Source of the DNA: Phytophthora hibernalis
Lineage: Eukaryota; Oomycota; Peronosporomycetes; Peronosporales; Peronosporaceae
Assembly (NCBI GenBank): GCA_012656075.1
Contig: JAAKBF010000030.1
Coordinates: 868,001-932,000 of the forward strand
Length of the DNA: 64,000 nucleotides
Direction: 5' to 3'
A program made the translations under genes and the position numbers. Of this stretch, positions 11,532-22,900 are shown in pieces (the stretch's first letter is position 1; the number at the start of each line of letters is the position of its first letter). The notes beneath the pieces were generated by a model. That model made no database searches. It was not told where the DNA came from and worked only from the letters and a program-made list of their open reading frames with translations.

Positions 11532-14123
11532 ATGCCGCGAGATTCCGAGTGGGTCGATGTTGAGAAACCCGTCGACAACGCTGAAAAACCGGCCGACATC
11601 GCTTTGTTGGAGGACAAACTCGAGCGCAACTCGCCGACGCTCGACATCACCTTGTCCCCAAGCCGCTTGGCCTTCCACGTCGCCGTGCTCTGCGTCTTCA
11701 TCGGAGCCTTCACGGGCATTGCACTATGGGGCATCACCCTACCGGAGACCGTGTACGACAAGGTCGGGTCCTCCACGAACGCCGACAAGAAGACGGACGC
11801 CTTCAACTTCCGGTCGGGCCTCGTCATGGCCTTCATTGAGGTGGTCATGGGTTGGTGGCTCGACAAAGTGCAGCCGGCCTACATCGTGTTCCTGCACAAC
11901 CTGCTGTGGTCGTCGAAAGAGGTCTCGGCGCCGAGCAAAGTGGTCGGACGTGTCCGGTCGGTCATCCTCTTCGTCGTGCCAATCGTCGTCGTGCTTACTC
12001 TGGGGAACAGCATCCGGGGCTTCCAGGCCTCCAACAGCACCGTGGGCTTCAACTCGACCATGATTCTCGACGACTTCAAGAAGTCCGAGTCGACACTGGA
12101 GAAGCTCCAGGCAGCGGCGCTCTCGAACGAGTCCGACGTCCGACGACCAAGTGACACCGTTCTCAAGAACGCCGTCCGACAGCAGAACACGCCATTCAGC
12201 TTCATCGCGGACCCGACCTGCACGCAGCAGAATTCGTCCGTGACGTACGCTGGGGAGAGCTTGGCGCCGATCAACGTGGACGACCTCGGGTCCATCGCAG
12301 TCGTCTACGGCTTCTACTCGAACGAATGGAACACGGAGATCAACTTCATGAACACCACTCCAGATGCTGCATACTCCATTTCATACACCGAGTCCAAAGA
12401 CAACACGGAGTGGCCCGAGGACTTTGACATTGCAACGATCGTCGACCTGTTCCTTCATGGAACTGTCATGGTGGAGCGATCGATCGCCAATTCCGAGAGA
12501 AGACACCACAACTGCTCCGAGTCGGACGGTCGGACCGATCTCGACGTGTTCCCCAACGACTCCGTTAGTACGGGCGGATGGACCTATGCTGCAGACGGAA
12601 CGCGCATCTGTCAAGGCCCTGCCACCTCGCTGTTCAATGTACTGGGCGCTGTGGACAACTTGACGTCCGAATCAATTGAAGCTGTCGCGAATTTGATCGT
12701 GACGGGACTCAACACCTCGTTCCCCAGCACTTTCGACCTGGACGCCACGACGATATCGATGGAGCAGCTAAACCTGACGGATCAAATGAAGATCCAGTCT
12801 CTCACGATAGATGTCGTCTTGAACACGTCTGTCTACTACGGGTTGACGTTGGAAGATGTGGCGTGCAACATGTATGGAATATGTGGTTCTTCATCGAACG
12901 GAACCAGCTCGAGCTCAAGTGACGCCAACGTCAGCTCCAGCTCCGAGTACTTTTGGACATTTTTGGCAGTAGTTTCTGTGGCAACACATCGTGCGTCTTC
13001 TACGATACGAGCGATACCTTTCACCTGCAGAAGGAGGTGGGAATCATTCCTCTCGTCGAAAACTGCTCGGTGACGTACGACGTCAACTACGGCGGCTGGT
13101 ACCCAGTCGATTGTGATAAGCTTTCGAACCAAGCAGTACTTTACGGCATCGGGTCCTACATTACTGGTGATACATTCTCCTACGGGGATTAGACGGGGAG
13201 TACACCGTCTATGGAGAGAACCTGGAAATGTATGTAGGACCCTACGTGGACAATCCGCGACGTCACATTCAGTTCAGCTTTGCGTTGCTGTCATGGGAGA
13301 CAGATCCGCTTCACGAGGAGTTTAACGCCCAGTGCGCCGTGAATGGAGAGGACGGAGGCAACTGCAATGGTATGTGGTATCAACTACCTCAAACCAAACG
13401 CTACCTGTTTGCTGGCGAGGACACTCTCCCGATCAGCGATTTCATGTCGGGTGATTTTTTTCGCCAACACCGCTCGTGCAGTTGAATTCTCCCTCATTTT
13501 TGATTGACGGCACCCCGACCGAGCTGGAGTATTTGAACGCTGAAAACTTCGCGACTACGATGTGGAACGTGAGTCTTAACCAGTATCTTAGTGGCGATTA
13601 TTGCTCGTCAATGATGGAATCGTATCTGAACCAACTTGATGACAACAATTACTTCCTCGAGAGACCCCTGGAAATCATGTACACGTCGATCTTCTTCTAC
13701 TTCATGCAAGACGCTGCCGTGACAGATCTCCGTTCCTCATCGTCGTCTTCTGCGACCGCCTCCACTTCTGATCTGCTTGCAAACGTGCAGCTCAAGGGAG
13801 ATCGCCAGCTTCGCCGAATTGCCATGTCGATCCCAAAGAATTCGTTTTGGATTTCTCTCGTCGGGTCCCTAGTGTTGATTGCCTTCATGGTTATCATCTT
13901 GATCTTTCCTACGCGACGGGCCGAATATTTCGAGCCGGGGATGACCACCGCTGAGAAATACGTGACGCTGAAGACGAACGCCATCTACCCTGATCTTGTG
14001 TACAAGAAGATGCTTGTACCTTCGAAGAGTGTCGGCGGTGGTGCTCCAACGATGAACGCATTCAAAGTGGAATCCATAACGCTGGTACACCGTTCAGGTG
14101 GGGGGCAGCACTTTGAGTTGTAA
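11532..14123 (+). CDS. Large ectodomain membrane protein, copy 2 of a divergent paralog pair (three apparent frameshifts)
   Basis: This encodes about 863 residues from ATG 11532 (MPRDSEWVDVEKP). The layout matches the minus-strand paralog: helices LAFHVAVLCVFIGAFTGIAL, a second near LVMAFIEVVMGWWL and a third VILFVVPIVVVLTLG, a long Asn-glycosylation-rich ectodomain with a Ser-rich insert (residues about 455-475), a last helix ISLVGSLVLIAFMVIILIF, and a tail with FKVESITL. Three -1 shifts occur at T4 (12951-12954), G4 (13184-13187) and T7 (13455-13461). Adding one base in each run gives a continuous alignment with the paralog (LDIFGSSFCGNTSC; SYGGLDGEYTVYG; GDFFSPTPLVQL). Function is unknown; expression at the cell surface is inferred from topology only. 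Confidence 0.75.
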
Positions 14124-14475
14124 ACCCCAGCTTGAGTTGAAACAAGTTGTTGTTTGTGCTTGCTTAATTAACTGACCTCCCATTTTAAAACTACAAGTAA
14201 TTAGTAGGCTCATTCAACTAAAAGGAACGCATGTTCGCCCTTCACCAGCTACCAACTCGTTGTGCTCATAAAGAGTGAGCTGCACAAAATGTGTTTCATC
14301 AAGAAAAAAACTATTTTGCTACTTTTGAAGTATCTGCCTGACAGCTGAGAACTGGATCTTATCTTGTCCTGGGCATATTTAGGTATTCGAATTCGATCAT
14401 GCAGTCCAAGCACTAAAAACAAGTCGTGTCCGTTATTATTTACTGAAGCAAGAGTATACAAAGCGTTCACCGAGC
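14124..14475. other. Intergenic, no supported gene
   Basis: The 352 bp between the ectodomain protein and the first unit of the tandem array are AT-richer than the genes. No RNA, repeat or conserved coding motif was seen. Confidence 0.4.
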
Positions 14476-16863
14476 ATGATTGTTCCACTCTCCTCGGTCA
14501 CGAAGGAGAGTAAATCCTACGACAGACGTCGCAGCATCAGGAGCCGAACTCGAGCTAGAAGCAAAAACTTCTGCTTCGTCCCGATATCAGCGGTTGTCTC
14601 GCATTTTCGCGATTGCGCTGTGTGATCTCGATCATTTCAATTGTTTTGCTGGCGACAGATATCCCGCGCTCAGGCGTAGGTGTGAGACGACTTGATGAAT
14701 ATTATTCAAGAACTGTCATGGCCGACACTGCCGTTCATTTCGGGCCGTACGATTATCCAATCCGTCATATTTGGCGATCGGATAGCGACATGAACAATTT
14801 TTCGGACTTTCAGGCACAGACCCTGTTGATTCGGCCAATATCTGGTCTTACCAATACGATACAACGTCGATAGGTTTACGGGGTGCTGTTCAACTGTTAA
14901 ATGTGTCAGACTTCCCGGATTTCTTACTCTAGCAGGTCAATAACCATGGCGGTGTCTTAAACCTGAATACGACGTTATTTATGCTTGACGCACTCATATC
15001 TGCTGCTCAAGCTCAGCTACTGCAAAATATGTCCACTGATTCACGTTCAACTGCTTTTCGCTTTGCGACGAAGCACAACTGGGTGGACCGCGTTCATCAA
15101 TATTTGGCTCGGTTCTCTAAGACGACCAGGATTTGGAGTCTGCACTCCTTGATGCTTGGCAAATATCTCGCCACACTCGCTCACTCCAGATCTGCTCACT
15201 AGATAAACCACGATTTTGCACTCACCCTGGACCCTGGTATTGCGAGCACCCGTCAAACGCATCACTTCCTGCTGTAAAACTATGGGATCACATGGACATC
15301 CGATTCCAGGAACTACAGCAACAATATCCAGCATTGACGCTGGATGTTGTGCTGGTTGCGACGCATCGGCCATCCGTGACTTCAGGTTCCTCGCGCGACA
15401 CTTTTTTAACTGTGAGGAACAAGAAATCGTTATGCTAACTCGAGGAAGGCGCTGTACGAGTGAGTGTACGACGATTTTTGTCGACGACTACCGTTATGAA
15501 CGCAACTTGCTCCAGACAAACATAGTGGACTGGTATTTCTTCGTCGCTCTGATGCGTGGAGGTGCTCAAACTTACTTTTGGATTCGGTTGGTTCTACTTT
15601 ATGTTGCCGCCTTTATTGCCGCTGAAGCACCAGAGCGTGGGGAACAATATTGGCATTCTCGGATCATTTACGCAATCGTGATAGTGTTTAAGATCCCGTT
15701 CCAGGTGATCGTGTATAGCAGCCCACTACCGGTTGTATCCTACGTAGTGGCGTTGCTCTTGGATGGCAATTTTATGGATATTTTCCTCGATTCGTTCTGG
15801 TCCTCGTTGGAAGGAACGACAAACTTCGAGTTCGTTGCCTTCTTGAATTCAACAGTGATTCAAATGAGAACAGTCTGGTTGATGGCTCTGTTGGTTGATT
15901 TGATGGTGTTTGTGGCAGGGTAGCCAAGCAATGGCTCGGAGGAGAAAATCCCTGGCGTTCGGGGACTTGTCATCAGCTTCACGTCGGCGATGACGGTCGT
16001 TGGGCCGTACAAACACACCTTCCGTAACTCAAAAATCGTGACGGCCATCAAATCCCCACGCTGGCCAAAACTTGGATGTCGTGAAGTCCAGCCCACAATG
16101 GTACTTCAATGACACCACTTATCTATTCGGTGACAGCATGACCATGCTGATTCTGTGCATTGCTATCGTCGCGGCAATGGCAGGTGCAGCAAGACTAATG
16201 GGCCACTTAATGCAAATGGATCGAGACTTGATCTTGATTTCCACCATCGATGTACCTTATGGCACTGAAAGTCTTTGGCCAACCTCGTCACTGAGCATCC
16301 GATTCAATGCCTTGCGAAGCTGTGCCCCATATCAATACGACATCCGAAAGCAGGCTTCTGAGTCCTCTGAGTTGCGGCATCCATTCATAAACCTAGCTCC
16401 ACCGTATTTCAACACCGCCAAAGTCTTGCCGTCGCCACCGAAATCTCTGGCGAGTAAAACTACTGGGTTCGCGATGAATTCATGGGACTGGAGATTTTGC
16501 AAGAGAAAACGAGGTCCGTCAATGCCAACGAGAACTCAATCACCAGCCGAAGGATTGTGCTCTCGAACAGCGGAATCTCACTCAATTCTGCAGCTAATGA
16601 ATATCGCCATGATGACCGACCCGAGGAACTTCATTTGGCTGCGAGTGATTGGCATCCCGTTGTATTTGTACAGAATTCGACCCGCTCGCTCAACCATCCC
16701 CGGGCTTGACAACAGCGTTGGTCTTCTATGGTATGCCGTTATATTACCATACACTGAAGCCGAGGTGGGGAAGCGTACGGGGTTGAGCCGTGATGATTTT
16801 GAGCTCCTTGACTCGGCCAGCTCTCGCGATGTACCAATATCCGTTCTGCTTCAATGCGGATAA
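14476..16863 (+). pseudogene. Tandem polytopic membrane-protein family, unit A (degenerate)
   Basis: This is the first of four tandem homologous units. Family landmarks are present but spread over several frames: LLATDIPRSGVGV, IWSYQYDTTSIGLRGAV, FRFATKHNWVDRVHQY, VFVDDYRYERN-type (here IFVDDYRYERN), RGGAQTYFWIRL, FKIPFQVIVYSS, LQLMNIAMMTDP, and the C-terminus SSRDVPISVLLQCG. An in-frame TAG (14930-14932) replaces a codon that is Tyr in the other units. Further shifts lie near 14815, 15135-15220 and 15400, and the segment 15924-16080 has lost both frame and motifs. The combination of a nonsense codon and scattered indels outside homopolymers supports a true pseudogene rather than sequence error. 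Confidence 0.8.
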
Positions 16864-17078
16864 CTCACAATTGGATATGCTCGTGGTTTGAACTGATCGC
16901 CTTGAAAGCTATCAACTTTGAGCTAACGTTAAAGTTTTGATTTCACAACGAATTCGTCGTGACGACTCGCGATGAACGCTGTTTTCTTGTCGGCATCATC
17001 AACGCGAGCTAAACGTGGAGCAAAGTCCGTTTCAATGGTTGCTATCGCAGGACCTTAGTGCACACTGGTAGTCCAATA

Positions 17079-19494
17079 ATGGCAACGGTCCACCCGACCT
17101 GGTGCAATGACAACTCGCGAACTCAAGACCCCGACGGTGATGCAAGTGCCGACTCAAACCGAATCTACAGCGCCTGGACACTGACGAACGTGGGAACAAG
17201 CGCGCGGAAGATATTTCTCCCACAGCCAGATATTCCAAGGTATATCGCACTCTCCAAACTACGATGTTTCGTCACTTTAGTATCTTTTGCGCTTCTGGTC
17301 ACGGATATCCCCCGAACAGGTCTCGGCGTGCACAACCTACTTGACTACTATCCAGTTTCGTTCATGCCTGGCACCGCTATCCGGTTTGGGCCTGTTGACT
17401 ACCCGATCACGCATATCTGGCGTGCGGACAATAGCACACATGATGTTAACTCATCGAAAAAGTTCGTAGGACTCAAGGGTGACCAGCCCATGTCTGCTGT
17501 TCGAGCGTGGCCGTACCAGCATGACACCATTTCTGTCGGTCTTCGAGGAGCTGTGGAGCTGCTCAACGTGACCGAGTTCCCCGACTTCTTGCTTTACAAA
17601 GGCCAGTCAGTGACGAATCCAGACACCCTGATCGAGCTCAGTACCATATTCACTATGCTTGACGTTTTCATGACTGCAGCGCACGTTGAACTAATACGAG
17701 AAGATAATACCTACTCAACCTTGCGCTTTGCCACCAAACACAACTGGATTGACCGTCTTCACCACTACGTCGTGCGGTTCGCTTCGAAGAATCCAGCATG
17801 GAGAGTGCATTCTCTCCATGTAGTACGTATACCCCAACACTCGCAGTCGCTCGCAATATGTTCCAACGCTAAACGCTCTTCACTAAGACCTCGCTTCTGC
17901 AATCACCCGGGTATTTGGAAGTGCCCACATCCGCTGAATCCTTTACTACCATCTGTCCGTCTCTGGGATAGCATGGATCTACGACTGCAGTCTCTCAAAC
18001 AACGATACCCGGACTTGGAACTGGATGTGGTGTTGCTATCCTCGCAAAGATTTTCGACAACATCGGGAGTGATGCGGTCCACCTATTACAACTACGAAGC
18101 ACTGGAAGTTGCCCTTCTCACTAGAGGAAGGCGCTGCGTCGAACTGGAAACTAACTCGTCGTCGGAACCGAAAGTCGTGACGTGCTCGACAGTCTTCGTG
18201 GACGATCACCGCTATGAGCGCGATACCATCCAAACCGATGTCATCGACTGGTACGGCATAATTTCAGTGCTGCGAGGCGGTGCACAGGCCTATGTGTGGA
18301 TTCGCTTAGCTCTGCTGATCTACGGTGCATCGGTAGCAGTTAGACCGGTGGTTGCAGGAAGTCCAAATTCACAGCCCCGTTCAGTTTTTTTCGCGATCGT
18401 GGCGATCGTTTTCAGGATCCCATTCGAGGTCATTGTGTACTCTAGTTTGCTGCCTGTGACCGGGTATGTGGTAGCTTTACTTTTGGATGGCAGCTTCACG
18501 GACATTTTCTCGATTCGTACTGGACTGCAGTAGGAGGCACAATCAACATTGGGCTCGTGACATTCTTGAGAACTACCGCAGTTCAGATGCGCAATGTTTG
18601 GTTGTTGGCTCTTTTGGTGACAGTAGTCGTCTTTGCCGTGAAGAAAACTCGCGGTCACTGGAGTGACGGAACTCCAGGAATTCGCGGTCTGGTCATCAGC
18701 TTTACGTCCACGCTGACGGTATATGGTCCGTATAAAAGGACCTTCTATCGAGACACCAATATCATCAATGTGTTCCGACTCGCCGACGAAAGCCGAATCA
18801 TGGACATTATTCACTGTAATCCAATCGGAAATTTCAATTCTTCGACGTACATTTTCGACGACAGTGCGATCATGCTGCTATTCTGCATTGCCGTAGTGCT
18901 TGGAATGGTGATGACCATAAAAGCTTTGGGCTTCTTAGCACCACGTACAAATTGGGTGCGTTGTGAAACGGGGGTGTCATTCTCAACTCAACGCCAATTG
19001 TTCCTTGTGGGGCACGCAGGTTATGGGTAGCATCAGTGCTGAGCATTCATTTCCGCGTTATGCCGCGTCCTTCGCTTGTTTCACGCTCAACACACCAAAT
19101 CGGTGTGGTTGAATCGTCGCAAGTAAACGTTCGTCCATTTCACTCAAAGATATTTCCCAGCACACCTTCATTTGTCACACTAGGTGATACTCAACGGTCC
19201 TCCACTCAGTTTCAGTCCATCCTGCAACTCATGAATATCGCCATGATGACCGATCCGTGGAATTTCTTCTGGCTGCGTATGATTGGTGTCCAGCTCTACT
19301 TGTACAGGATTCGGTCTGCTCCAGTGGCTAGCTCTGGTCTTAGTAGCACTAGCATCGTATCCTACGTTGCTATTTTGCCGTATGCGAAAGACGAAATGGA
19401 AGAGTACACTGGGCTCAGTGCTGATGACTTTCGACTTCATGACTCAGCTAATTCCCGGGACGTTCCATTGTCGATTTTACTTCAATGTGGATGA
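17079..19494 (+). CDS. Tandem polytopic membrane-protein family, unit B
   Basis: This encodes about 805 residues from ATG 17079 (MATVHPTWCNDNSR) if two single bases are supplied: T4 at 18505-18508 (giving DIFLDSYW as in unit C) and G5 at 18970-18974 (giving ETGGVILNSTP). Layout: short cytosolic N-terminus, helix CFVTLVSFALLVTDI, a large lumenal or external region with YYPVSFMPGTAIRFGP, HNWIDRLHHYVVRFASKNPAW and PRFCNHPGIWKC, then about four helices (YVWIRLALLIYGASV; FEVIVYSSLLPVTGYVVALL; VWLLALLVTVVVFAV; LLFCIAVVLGMVMTI), and a C-terminal domain with LQLMNIAMMTDPWNFFWLR ending LSILLQCG. No known family is recognised. Apart from homopolymer shifts it lacks disabling changes, so it may be functional. 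Confidence 0.7.
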
Positions 19495-20094
19495 CAATTT
19501 TCACCGCAAGCCTTCGCTCAAGCTAATGCACGTCTGCTGCAACGTCGCACCCGAGAAAGGTGGAATCGAGACCACATGTGAGGTTACGCTGGGGCGTAAA
19601 CTAAATGAAAGGAGCAACGTGTCGGCTAAATTAGTGCTGCCACAGTTACCTCAGACATAACGTGGTTACCATCGCAGCACCCAACGAAGTAAAAATATGC
19701 CATAGCGAGCATCGTAATTGTACAGATGCAGGAATTAAAGCCCCTCGAGGTGAAGGCACATTTTCGAGGCTGTCGTCCACTACAGTGGTCCGTTTGGCGC
19801 GAAACTTGGACGAGAGGTTGAGCTCTGGCGAGTTTAAACTGATTAACTCGGCGTCTTCTGTGACGTCCCAATGTATACGCTGGTGCAAAACGGGTAGCGA
19901 CTTCATTGCGCATTGTACATGTAGTAACGAACAAGCATTGTCAATCGAAATGAGATCGCGGCTTATGAGGCTTCAATCCCAGCGCAACATATTCTCAAGA
20001 ATCGCTAAACATGGCAGCATGTCCGTTACCAGTATTGCTGATATAGATCACCAAGTCACGGCGGACTTGCATTCAAATGCCTCGGAGCTGAGCC
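19495..20094. other. Intergenic spacer between array units B and C
   Basis: A plus-strand frame of about 164 codons (19662-20156) crosses this spacer and overlaps the start of unit C in another frame. It resembles no unit of the array and has no hydrophobic or conserved motif, so it is not called. The spacer is longer than those between A and B (215 bp) and C and D (240 bp). Confidence 0.4.
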
Positions 20095-22660
20095 ATGCCA
20101 TCAATCCACCCGTCAGAACCAGTGTGCCATGGCAATTCTCGAACTCGAATCTTTGATGACGAAGCAAATGCAAGTACACGCTCCAACAAACTCTCCAGCG
20201 CCAGAACTTTGACCTACGCGAGGACACGAGGATGGAAGAAGCTCCTACCGCAACCAGACATCGCGGGATGCATCGTATTCTCCAAACTACGATGCATTAT
20301 CACCTCGTATCCCTTGTTCTCCTTGCCACAGACATCCCGCGTACTGGTCTTGGTGTACTCAACTTACAGGAGTACTATCCTGTTCCGCTCATGCCGGGCA
20401 CTGCGGTTCGTTTCGGACCCTTCAACTACCCCGTTTTGCATATTTGGCGCCTAGATAATGGCACGGATGACACTGGTGATAATGATGTAAGACTTGCTGG
20501 TCTCAAGGGCAACCAACCAATTTCTGCAGCTCGGATATGGTCGTACCAATACGATACAACCTCCGTCGGAATACGAGGAGCTGTAGATCTACTCAACGTG
20601 ACTGAGTTTCCGCCTTTCCTGCTCTACCAAAATCGACCCGATCAACCACGAACGAGTGTAGACAGTCTTCTTGAATTCGGTACTGCGTTCACAATGCTGG
20701 ACGCTTTCATCACGACCGCGCACGCGCAACTTATACAAGACGATAATTCCTCTACAACATTGCGCTTCGCCACGCTGCACAACTGGGTCGACCGCCTACA
20801 CCAGTACGTTCTACGATCTGTCACCAAGAGCCCAGCATGGAGACTGCACTCTCTTCATGTGAGACGCATATCCAAAAAGCTCAGTCACTCGCAATATGCG
20901 CCCCCACTGCCATTGCAGAACGGTCTTCACCACGACCACGCTTTTGCAACCACCCTGGCATTTGGAAGTGCAAAAATCCCATGAATGAATCCTTACCCGT
21001 TGTTCGTCTATGGGATCACATAGACCTCCGTCTTCAGTCGTTGCAGCAACGCTACCCGGGAGTGGAGTTAGATGTTGCGTTATTGTCGTCGCAGAGACTT
21101 TCGGCGACATCAGGGGCGATGAAGTCGACGTTCTACAGCTACGAGGCGCTAGAAATTGTCACTCTCATTCGTGGCAGGCGATGCGTCGAAAAAGCCATCA
21201 ACTCGTCATCCGTAACCTCATGCACGACAGTCTTCGTTGACGACTACCGCTACGAACGTGACATCGTTCGAACCAATCTCATGGACTGGTATGGTATCAT
21301 CGCGATGCTGCGAGGTGGAGCTCAAACCTACGTGTGGGTTCGGTTGCTTTTGCTAGTTTATGGAGCGTACACAGCATCTGAACAATCTGCTTCTGAAAAG
21401 CCAAGTTCGAATTCACGCTTCGCGTCGACCGCTCTCATCTTGTTCAAGATCCCGTTCCAGGTTATCGTGTACAGTAGCTTGTTGCCAGTGAGTGCGTACG
21501 TGGGGGCTCTGCTCCTGGACAGCAGCTTTACTGACATATTTCTCGATTCGTACTGGGCTTCAGTTGGAGGCGCTGTCAACCTCAAATTGGTACCATTCAT
21601 CCGGACAACATCGGTAGAAATGCGTGGCGTTTGGTCATTAGCTCTGTTCGCGAGCGTTGTGTTGTTTGCGATGAGAAGGTCAGGGACTCATGGCGAAGGG
21701 ATTACTGGCATTCGTGGTCTCCTCATTAGCTTCACGTCTTCACTTACGGTATTTGGTCCGTACAAAAGTATACGTTATCGCGATATGGACATCGTGAGCG
21801 TGTTCCGGATGCCCGATGGAGGTCAGACAATGGACATCGTCCAATCACTGAATCCTGCCGGCTGCTACAATATATCCTCGTACTTGTATGGAGGCAGCTC
21901 CAAGACAGTGCGCTTATGCCTTGTAGCAGTCGCTGCATTTGCCTTTATCTTCAAAGCTCTGGGGTATTTGACACCTCCAAATACGTGGACGTACCGCGCT
22001 ACTCGAGGAATGATCTTCAGGATATCGAAAGTCGCCCCTTGTGGAATTGAAAGTCTTTGGAAAACCACGTCACCCATTATCCATTTCAGCGTACCAATTC
22101 GCGCGAAGCAATCCGAAAACACCGCCATGCTTTCGCTAGAGCTGAGCTCAGCACACACTTCACCAACGAGGCCTCACCCCACATACTTCAACACGCCGAG
22201 AGTCGTTCCACTGCCTCTGCTGAACCTGGGCATTGTGGGGCTATCACAACGGCGCATATCTACGGACTCGCCACTTCACCAACCTAGACGATATTCGTGG
22301 AATTTTTGCAGTACGAAACGAGACTCAGCGGCACCTAAGAGCATTGAATCATCAACATCCGGATTGTGCTCACGCACTTTAGACACTCACTCCATCATTT
22401 ACCTCATGAATATTGCCATGATGACCGATCCGTGGAACTTCTTTTGGCTTCGTGTGATTGGCATCCCGCTGTACATGTACCATATCCGCCCCACCCCATC
22501 AACTGACAACAGCGGCAGCGTCCAACCATACGCCGTTATTTTGCCATACGAAGAGAATGAAATGGAGGAGCGCACGGGACTGAGCTGTGAGGATTTTGCT
22601 CTTCTCGACTCAGCAAGTTCCCGGGATGTCCCGATGTCTGTGTTGCTACAGTGCGGGTAG
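20095..22660 (+). CDS. Tandem polytopic membrane-protein family, unit C
   Basis: This is the longest unit, about 855 residues from ATG 20095 (MPSIHPSEPVCHG), if one base is supplied at CC 20303-20304 (IITLVSLVLLATDIPRTG) and one at A5 20874-20878 (RRISKKAQSLAIC). From 20837 to 22660 the frame is uninterrupted for over 600 codons. This covers FCNHPGIWKCKN, VFVDDYRYERDIVRTN, RGGAQTYVWVRLLLLVYGAY, FKIPFQVIVYSSLLPVSAYV, LDSSFTDIFLDSYWASVGG, SFTSSLTVFGPYKS, and the terminal block NIAMMTDPWNFFWLRVIGIP to SMSVLLQCG-type (MSVLLQCG). It is the best candidate for an intact member. It is most similar to unit D in the N-terminal third (YYPVPLMPGTAVRFGPFNYP), suggesting these two separated most recently. 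Confidence 0.75.
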
Positions 22661-22900
22661 CGCACCTTTTGTCCTTTTATCTTGCATCAAATACTTTTCC
22701 TTGGTACATTCTGGTAGATTCATCGCATGCTTATTGATCGTTTTTGTGGACCCAGCCTCGTCCACCCTGGCACGGCGCGGCCAAACTTGAACAAAACCTA
22801 GTTCACCTAAATCCATTTTCGGCACAGCTGATAGATATAGCTCAACTTGGTATCTGCATGGTTCAGCCCGCATCTCATCTGTAGCGTTTGGGCCCGCTTC

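Noticed and set aside
19662..20156. Plus-strand frame of about 164 codons between array units B and C
   Set aside because: It resembles none of the array proteins, overlaps the start of unit C in another frame, and lacks hydrophobic or domain signals.
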